Positions 56,232 to 64,000 of a stretch of 64,000 nucleotides of DNA are shown here, piece by piece. Source of the DNA: Salvia splendens (Eukaryota; Streptophyta; Magnoliopsida; Lamiales; Lamiaceae); the NCBI RefSeq assembly GCF_004379255.2, contig NC_056040.1:27432852-27496851 (forward strand). The letters are read 5' to 3'. Below the pieces are notes generated by a model. It was not told the origin of the DNA. It did not search any database and was given only the letters and a program-made list of their open reading frames with translations. How positions within the stretch are numbered: the stretch's first letter is position 1; every line of letters starts with the position of its first letter. A program made the translations under genes and the position numbers.

Positions 56232-59104
56232 TCACTTGTTCCTCCTGCTCCTTCGCGGGGCAGGTTGTGGTACAGGTGGTTCTTCCGGTTGTGCCTCCTC
56301 ATTCTCGGACTGCTTGTTCCCAGATTCTGCCGACTCTTCAGCATCTCCTTTTCCTGATTCCTCTCCGTCTGTCTCGGGGCCTTGTGATCTGACTTCCTGG
56401 CCTCCGTGGCCGCTTGTTCCAGCTTCTCGTACTAACTTCCCAGCAGCTAACTCTTTCAAGATTCCTTCCATCATAGTAGTCAGGCGAGCCAATTCTGTCC
56501 TAGCTTGTCTATTCTCTTCTGTCAACTCCTCCACTGCCTTCTCTAACCTCTCATGTCTCTGCTCATGATCTTGGGTACCTGGATGTGCTGCAGATCTCCC
56601 CGTCTGTATAACTTCTTCTCCCATTGCATAGAAACGCGGTACCCCCTGCCTCATGTACACAGTGTTCGTTCGGACAAAGAACGGTGTATCAAACAGACCA
56701 GGAGGATCCACCATGATCTGGTCGGATAAGTCTTCGGCCTCCGTGATGATGATATTATTTCGGACGAACATTCCCAAGATATTGCAGAGAGTGAGATTTC
56801 TCACCGGGTGGGTTGCAATAAGATGACACTGATAAGCTGTCCAGAAACCAAGATGTAACCTTCTTCCGCGCTTCGCGCACCACAGTAGGTATAACTCTGT
56901 CATTGATGTTCTCACCGCGGAGTTTGACTGTCTCAGCAAATTGAAGTCCAAGTGGAGCTGGACTAAGCGTAGAATTAGGTTATTGAAATGGATTGAGCGA
57001 GAAAGAGCGGATGCAAATTCCCCAGAATCCGGGTGAGTCAACTCTTCCCACGCTTCCTGAGGTTCGAAATTAACATGCCTACGAGGGATTCCCCGCTCCC
57101 GGCTCCTCCAGTCTAGCCCAATCGCTTCCTCCAAACTACATATTCCCAACCTTACAGTCCACTCGATCAAATTCATACTTATTTCTCTACCAAACAACCG
57201 GAAACTTATAGAGACCTCATCCAAATCTGTAGTTACCCGAAATCTGAAAGTAGTAAAGAACTCTTTTGCTAGCCTAACACTGATATTCAGGTTTTCATTC
57301 TCCAACAACCACTTGAATCCTAACGCATGCAAATACGCGAGAAATTGCTCGCGGGCACCCAATTCATCTAAAGAGGGAATATGAAGTACCTTTCCGCTTT
57401 TAACCTGCTTACTCCATTCATCCTTGTCATCAAAAACCTTTTGCAGCTTCTTAGAGTCGAATAACTTCATTTCCTCCACCATATCGTCAGTAAGGTCCAC
57501 TGTCCAGCGCCGGTATCTCAGTCTCTCTACCGGAGGGTGCACTAGCTCCCGATGATTGTGCGGGAGTTGTTGCTCACTGCACTCCTCATTCTCCAAAGAT
57601 ATGTCGCTATGTGAGTCTGACTCTTCACTAACAGCGTATTCGCTATCGCTCTATTCCCTGCGGTTTGGTGAGGTTCTCTGAGCGGCTTCAGTTATGACTA
57701 TGCCAGTATTGACTGTGCGCTGCCTCTTGCTGCTGGGCTTCTTCGTGATAGGGGCTTTTCCTTTTCGCTTCCTTTCTTCTTGATATCTGGCTTCCTCTCC
57801 ATCATCCTCGTCTTTCTCTTCTTCGGGTTCCTTCTCAGCTTGTGTTGAACACTGATCCTGGGCAGTAGGACTGGTCTCCTTGTGGCCTACTGACCTGGAT
57901 GCGAGGTCCAGACCCTCAGCCATCCCGTCAGCCTCTTCACCTTGGCCACTCAGCGTTGGAGAGACCGCTTCGGTTGCCATCGTAGTATCCTCCAAGTCAG
58001 TAGCGGATACGGATTCCTCCCCAGGTTTTGTGGGAGTGGTTCGTTCCTCATCACTTAAAACCTCTACCGGATCTGCCTCCGTGTTCGGCTTTGCCTTACT
58101 AGCTGCCCACCTTCCTAAGCATCTCTGTGACACCCTTTCAGGCTTCGGCCTCTCTGCCCTAGGGTATCCCTTCAACACTAACTTCCTCTTGACGACCTTC
58201 GGTTTTATCACTGGCGGTACCACTGGTTCGGGTATCTCTGTTCTTTCCACTGTGTCCTCCTTCTCCGTAGGCACATCACTCTTCCCCGCCTCTGTCTGGG
58301 GGTTCACTGACTCTGGTTCTTTCTCTCATGCCCTGCCTTCTTCCACTTGGTCTACTGGCTGGTTGGATAGATCAATCGGGTTGCTCCCTGCAGTGGCTTC
58401 TTCATCTTCTCCTACTGCCCTAGATGTGAGGTTCACATCCTCAACCATCGTGGCAGTATCATCTTCCCTCTGGTTTACTCCATCCAAAATCGCCTGAAAT
58501 TCGTCATCCGTCATTAGGCCTTGTTTCTTGGCCGTCTCATTTAAATCTATCTATTACCTCGCCGTTCCTTGAGAAACGGTCTCCGCCGTCGACGTTTTCT
58601 CTGACTCATCGCCTCCCTCCTGGCCCTTTTCCTCCTCTCTTCTTCTCGCTTCACGTTCTTCTGAGTCGGAATTATAATGGGCGGAGATGGGGTCAACCTC
58701 CATCGAATCACTTTGTTGTGGAGTTGGGGAGGGTTCCGAAGATTCTGGCGAAACGGTTGCCGACGGAGATTTTCATTCTGGTGGAATTTCAGCGGAAGTC
58801 AGAATGGAAACAGTTGGTTGTACCGTGGATTGCACATTCGGTTCAGAGAGGGCTCCTCCGGTCATGCTCCCTTTTCCCCCCATTTGACTAAAATCGGCCA
58901 ATCTCTGTTAGGGTCCTGCAGTCACAAGAATTCCGCCATTGCATCCAAGGAGACCATTGTTGGTGCCTGAGGAGTAGGCTCCGGTAGTTGCGGTTCTGGT
59001 TGTGGGTTCGGTGGTCGTTCTTCCCGCGGTGGTGATGATTCTGGAGTTTCTTCCTTGCGGGTTGAAGTGGGTTTGATTTTCTTTGCCCATGCTTTCTTTC
59101 CCAT
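56232..59104 (-). pseudogene. Element II: extra ORF downstream of pol
   Basis: Starts 'MGKKAWAKK' at 59104. Pieces 59104-58922, 58514-58326, 58307-57651 and 57596-56232 form one ORF with stops near 58922, 58325, 57650. The last piece of 454 codons is open and includes the conserved part 'VRLAKEFFTTFRFRV', 'LYLLWCAKRGRRLHLGFW', then the coiled coil 'RLEKAVEELTEENRQARTEL' and a charged tail ending 'RRSRRNK'. It retains about 100 residues ('RLRYRRWTVDLTDDMVEEM' region) that element I has lost. Basic and acidic low-complexity stretches and a lack of membrane segments suggest a soluble, possibly nuclear protein. Confidence 0.82.
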
Positions 59105-59740
59105 GGCTTAGATCTGTGATTTTCTATGTGTAATGTGGGGGTATGGTGTTTGTGGTGAGACGGGGAAAGATTTTTTTGCAGAGAAAAATAGAAAAATTGA
59201 GGGTTTGTGAAATGAAAAATGGGAGAGACGGTTCAGTTATGAGGGTGGAAAAGGGGTAGTTGGGGTTTGTAATCGGTGATAGGCGGTTCCAGGTTGGGTT
59301 TGGTTAGTGTGAGGGACGGTTTAGCTAGCGGTCTCCTGATTGGATGTCGCCCGTCCTTTCACTACACCACGCGCCCCTTTTCAGTCGCTGCCCGCCTGCA
59401 AAGCTGCAGCAAGCCTCAAATTCAAATTCTGCCCTATAATGATTTCCCCCTATATTTTCCTAGAGTAGAAACAAAGTAAAAATGACACTTAAATAAATTG
59501 GGGAGTTTCACCAAAATGGTATTCTGATGGTCAGTACGTACTCCCAATTAACATTTGAGGTCCTAAAAATATTTATGGGTTTTCTTAAATTAACTAGCAT
59601 GCAAAGGTTCAAATTAATTAACTATCATGTATGTACCATATTTACATCTTCCATAGGAAAATTGAAATTCTACTTTGCCAGCATATGTACATTACGCTAA
59701 AAGGAGCTAGCCCAGTGAATTCCAATCCCCATCCTACCGG
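59105..59740 (-). other. Element II spacer between extra ORF and pol
   Basis: Noncoding counterpart of 17696-18318. No feature identified. Confidence 0.55.
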
Positions 59741-61200
59741 TCAGTATGAAACCTGAGTATGTGGTTGCAGTGGAATCTCATCCACCACAGACACATCACT
59801 GTTGGCCCTAAATACTTTTAGCCTATTCCCATTCACAATAAAAGGTTCAGAGTTAGTAAGACTCCCTGAAATTTCCACTGCTCCATTAGAACGGAGTGCG
59901 GTGATGACATAAGGCCCTGTCCACTTCGACTTGAGCTTTCCAGGCATGAGCTTCAGTCTCGACTGGAAGAGTAGTACTTTCTGCCCCACATGGAGATCCT
60001 TGGTCCTCAGATTCCTGTCGTGCCACAATTTGGTTCGCTCTTTGTACCACATGGCTGAATCAAACGACTCCAATCTTAGTTCCTCTAACTCTTGCAATTG
60101 CAGCTTCCTTTCCTCTTCACAGGCTGTAGCATCCACATTTACTTGTTGTACTGCCCAGTATGCTCAGTGCTCAATTCCAACGGGTAAGTGGCACATCTTT
60201 CCAAAAACAATTCGGTACGGTGACATTCCTATGGGGGTCTTGTAGGCTGTGCGATATGCCCATAGAACATCCTCTAACCTCATACTCCAGTCTTTCCTGG
60301 AAGGATTGATGGTTTTCTCCAGAATCTTCTTTATCTCTCGGTTAGAGATCTCGGCTTGACCGTTTGCTTGCGGGTGGTAGGGGCTGGATAATCTGTGGTG
60401 CACACCATACTTCTTCATCAAGGCTTCGATGGTGCGGTTACAGAAGTGGGTGCCATGATCGGATATTATGGCCCTTAGTACTCCGAATCGACTGAAAATG
60501 TTACTTTTGAGGAACTTGGCTACCTCCCTTGCTTCACACGTGCTCGTGGCCTTAGCCTCTACCCATTTGGAGACGTAATCAACTGCAACTAAGATATATA
60601 AGTTCCCATACGACGAGGGAAAAGGCCCCATGAAATCCATCCCCCATATATCGAACAGCTCACAAACAATGATCGGGACTTGCGGCATTTCATCTCGCGC
60701 TGATATTCCACCGTTCAGTTGACAACGCTCACAACTTCTACAAAACTCGTAGGCATCTTTGTTGAGGGCTGGCCAATAAAATCCGCTATCCAGAATCTTT
60801 CTCGTCGTCTTCTTGGGACCGAAATGTCCTCCACATGCCAAAGAGTGTCAATGCGTTAATACGCCCCTCTGCTCCCAGTCAGGAACGCATCTTCTTATCA
60901 CTTGATCGGCTCCTACCCTCCAAAGATATGGGTCGTCCCAAAAGTAGTATTTCGACTCACTCTTGATCTTCAGTCTTTGAGCTTTGGTGACGTTCGACAC
61001 TTCTGGAAGCTCCCCTAAAACGAGGTAGTTGGCTAGGTCCGCATACCATGGCTCTTGCCCTACTTTTTCCTTTCCTTTCTCTGTCACATCCTGGCCAGTA
61101 AGCTTCATCACTTCTTCCCAGTCAATTTTTCTGGCGGCGAAAATAACTTCACACAAGTGTTCTTCCGGGAATCGATCTCTCACCTCCTCGCTATTCCCAT
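59741..61200 (-). pseudogene. Element II: integrase
   Basis: Minus strand. Reads from 61183 ('RDRFPEEHLCEVIFAARKID') to a TGA near 60845 inside the zinc finger, where Cys of element I's 'THCHSLACGG' is a stop. Then come 'CRSCERCQ', 'WGMDFMGPF', '[12 protein letters not shown]' (intact here, damaged in element I), '[10 protein letters not shown]' and '[13 protein letters not shown]'. A second TGA near 60162 replaces Arg CGA. The C-terminal part runs to 'TQVSY' at 59741. Confidence 0.9.
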
Positions 61201-62270
61201 CCTACACTATCCTGCTCAAATGGTCTGCAACCTTATTCTCAACCCCTTTCTTGTCTTCCACCTCCCAATCGAACTCTTGTAATAAGAGTACCCATCGGAT
61301 TAAGCGGGGTTTGGATTCTTTCTTGGTAACCAGGTACTTAATGGCTGCATGGTCAGTATAAACGATGACCTTTGACCCCAACAAGTACTGCCGAAACTTC
61401 TCGAATGAATACACCACGGCTAGCATCTCCTTCTAAGTGGTATCATAATTCTTTTGGGCTTGATTTAAAGTTTTAGACGCATAGAAAATTACATACCTTT
61501 TTCCTTCGATCTTCTGACCCAGAACAGCTCCCACTGCATAGTCGCTGGCATCACACATCACTTTAAACGGATGATCCCAGTCACGAGCCCAGATAATCGG
61601 TGCGGATATCAGCTTCTCCTTGAGCAAGTTGAAAGCAGCCTTGCATTGATCATCAAAATTGAATTCCACTTCGTTTTGGAGAAGTCTGGTAAGGGGTTGG
61701 GCAATTTTGGCGAAGTCTTTAATGAATCGGCGATAAAATCCCGCGTGCCCCAGAAAATCCCTTATTTCCTTCTGGTCAGTAGGAAAAGGTAGTTTGGAAA
61801 TCACGTCCACTTTGGCTTGATCCACCTGGATACCCCTCTCTGACACCACGTGTCCTAGGACGATGCCTTCCGTGAGCATAAAATGACACTTCTCAAAATT
61901 CAAGACTAGACTCTTCGCTTGACACCTCTCCAAGACTACATCCAAATGATGAAGGCATGAGCCGAAAGAGTCCCCGTAGACTGTGAAGTCATCCATGAAT
62001 ATCTCTATACACTCCTCGATCAGATCGGAAAATATGCTCATCATGCATCGCTGAAATGTTCCCGGAGCGTTGCAAAGACCGAACGGCATGCGTCTGTACG
62101 GTAGGGGGAAATGGTCTTTCCTGGTAGTTTTATCCTAGTCTTTAGGATTCACGTAAATCTGAAAATACCGTTGTACCCATCCAAAAAACAAAAGTACTTC
62201 TTCCCAGCCAGTCGCTCCAACATCTGATCGATGAACGGTAGGGGGAAATGGTCTTTCCTGGTCGCGGCGT
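61201..62270 (-). pseudogene. Element II: reverse transcriptase core and RNase H
   Basis: From about 62220 'LDGYNGIFRFT' type sequence, then a patch replaced by a copy of upstream RT sequence (62098-62125), then 'MPFGLCNAPGTFQRCM', catalytic 'FMDD' (about 61985), and RNase H 'VMCDASDYAVGAVLGQ'. Stops lie at about 61432 (TAG for GAG) and 61203-61205 (TAG for CAG). '[13 protein letters not shown]' shows RNase H continuing in frame here, unlike in element I. Confidence 0.9.
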
Positions 62271-64000
62271 TCAGCTTGCGGTAGATATGCACATCCGCCA
62301 ACCAGTGACTAACCTTGTCAGTATCAGCTCAATCCTCTCATTTTGAACCACCTGAATCCCGGACTTCTTGGGGACCATGTGCACAGGGCTGACCCACTCG
62401 CTATCGGGCACCGAGTAGATAATCCCTAATGACAGCAACTTCAAGATTTTCTTCAATATTTCCTCCCTCATGTTGGGATTCACCTTCCTCTGCGAATCTC
62501 GATGTGCCTTCGCCCCTTCTTCTAGCCTAATATGATGTATGCAGACGTCAGGGCTTATTCCCACTAAATCCGTAAGGCTCCATCTAATTGCTTTCTTGTT
62601 CCTGCCTAGAACGGTCAGTAGCTTTGCTTCTTGCTCCTTTGTCAGGCTACTGCTTATGATCACCGGATATGAATTTTCCTCCCCGAGAAAGGCATACTTT
62701 AGGGTTGCTGGTAACTTCTTCAATTCAACTTGTGGGAGAAGTGTGTCTGCTGGTAGAGGGTTCCTTGCAGCATCCCCTTCCTTCTCTAATTCTTCCTCTG
62801 AAAATTCATCTGTACCGACTGGTAGCTTAGCCCCTGCGACTCCAATAAATTCTGATTTCTGGCAGAAGTCCTTAATAGCTCCTTCTATCTCCTCGTCAGT
62901 TAACCCTTGGCTATTGATCAGTTCACACCATGCAGCTGCTTCTACATCAGCCTGCCCATATACATCTAAAGTTTGGAGTTTCTTCTGTAATAATTCAGTC
63001 TCAAGAAAATCTTGGACTAAGGGGTCAATTACATCCACATAGCATAGATTTTCAGAATCGATAGGCTTTTTCATGGCCTCATTTATATCAAAGGTAAACT
63101 TCTCTCCATGAAAATCAATGCAAATTGTTCCTTCAGCCATATCTACAATGGTTTTGGCTGTCCTAAGAAATGTCCTTCCTAACAAAATACCGCTAGACTC
63201 CCTAGCTTCAGACTCACCCATCTTGATCACGTAAAAATCAGCAGGATAAGTAAAATCATGTACTCTCACCAACACATTTTCTAATACACCTTCAGGACTT
63301 ATGCATGATCTATCAGCTAGTTGGATCAACACCCTAGTACTTGATAACGTTACTACCTTCAGCCGATTATAAACTGACAATGGCATAACATTTATAGAAG
63401 CTCCCAGATCACACATTGCATGCTCGATTTTTACATCTCCTATAGTTATAGGCAAAGTGAACATACCAGGGTCTGCTCTCTTGGGCGGTAGCTTTTCTTG
63501 CACAATTGCCGACGCTATCCCTTCCACCATGATCTTCCCATCCTTCTGGGCTTTCCCGGCTATGAATTCTTTGATAAATTTTCCAAGCGGGGGTAGCTTC
63601 ACGGCTTGGATGAATGGTATGGTGACATCCAGCTTCCCAAAAATTGACATATAATCTACTGGGTTTTCCTTCTTCCTCTTGGTCACGAAACGATAAGGGA
63701 ATGGCTTTTTCCCTTTCTCTTCTTCAACCGGCTCCTCGACAGCCTTCCCGGAGTGTTTCTCGGGCACATTCTGGGCTGGAGTTTCCTTCGTCGGTTCTTT
63801 TTCCTTAGATGAGTCCACCTTGTGCTGCCTGCCTCCGATTTCACTGTTCCTCGACGATTCCTCACTCAAGAAAAATGGATCTTGCATTTGGGGTAGAGGT
63901 TTGCGTAGCTCCTCTTCCGAGACAACGTCTCTCAGTAATGTTGCTCCACTTGATTCCCCACTGGACTTCTTTGGCTTGGGCCCCTCATAGGTGGTACCGG
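62271..64000 (-). pseudogene. Element II: gag end, protease and N-terminal reverse transcriptase
   Basis: Open on the minus strand from the window edge down to 62271. Holds the conserved linker ('KPFPYRFVTKRKKENPVDYM'), protease site 'CDLGASINVMP' (about 63412), 'GILLGRTFL' (element I has GRP) and RT start 'IYSVPDSEWVSPVHMVPKKS'. The frame ends after 'WRMCI' at a one-base loss near 62287. Gly GGA at the position of element I's stop 12164 is intact. Confidence 0.88.

Larger units (their letters stand above)
52583..64000 (-). mobile_element. Athila-like Ty3 element II (minus), continues beyond window
   Basis: From its 3' end: LTR 52583-54073, 3' UTR with hairpin array, extra ORF (56232-59104), pol (59741 onward) and the end of gag at the window edge. 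Close relative of element I throughout, but in opposite orientation. It lacks the hAT insertion and has a MITE in its UTR instead. Several stops and frameshifts disable it. Confidence 0.92.

Noticed and set aside
62539..63042. Plus-strand ORF of 167 codons, with a counterpart at 12562-13065 minus
   Set aside because: Both are antisense shadows of the protease-RT region. Shared openness follows from the conserved sense strand.

Overview
The window looks like intergenic-rich nuclear DNA of a flowering plant, most likely a eudicot. The evidence is spliced genes with GT-AG introns, plant-type Stowaway, Harbinger, hAT and Mutator-like elements, and Athila-type Ty3 retroelements primed by a tRNA-Asp-like site. 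An asterid or Lamiales source is only an impression. I saw no rRNA, tRNA, CRISPR or prokaryotic feature. Three host loci are visible and only one looks intact.

Left (1-11.4 kb): the end of a Harbinger element and a 0.5 kb direct repeat lead to a broken MFS transporter gene (2.8-4.2 kb, minus). Its 5' flank holds a 1,001-bp Mutator-like foldback element with a 9-bp target duplication. A Harbinger element that carries only the Myb/SANT ORF follows (5766-11437). It is split by an internally deleted LTR element (7343-11017) with a 5-bp duplication.

Centre-left (11.5-24.1 kb): a 5'-truncated Athila-like element I (plus) holds decayed pol, an extra downstream ORF and a 3' LTR. A 1.8 kb hAT element built from palindromes and a 112-bp minisatellite sits in the last codons of pol.

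Centre (24.2-34 kb): a Stowaway MITE, then an apparently intact six-exon HAD-family gene of the 5'(3')-deoxyribonucleotidase type (24814-27720), then an LTR-like relic and several MITEs. One Stowaway MITE is itself split by a 1.87 kb Harbinger element with a dead transposase.

Centre-right (34.7-49.7 kb): a pectin methylesterase gene is cut in two. Between its halves lie a Ty1/copia element (minus) and, inserted in that, an Athila-like element III (minus) that kept gag, protease and the extra ORF but lost reverse transcriptase, RNase H and the integrase core. The left junction has been eroded by a deletion.

Right (50.8-64 kb): a copia relic, then Athila-like element II (minus), close kin of element I, running off the window end inside gag-pol.

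The most unusual signal is in the 3' untranslated regions of the Athila-like elements. Each has an array of 35-bp hairpins upstream of the polypurine tract. Arm sequences differ between hairpins, yet the arms stay complementary, and one arm copies the sequence that abuts the 3' LTR. A second small hairpin and a noncoding block are also shared between the two diverged families.
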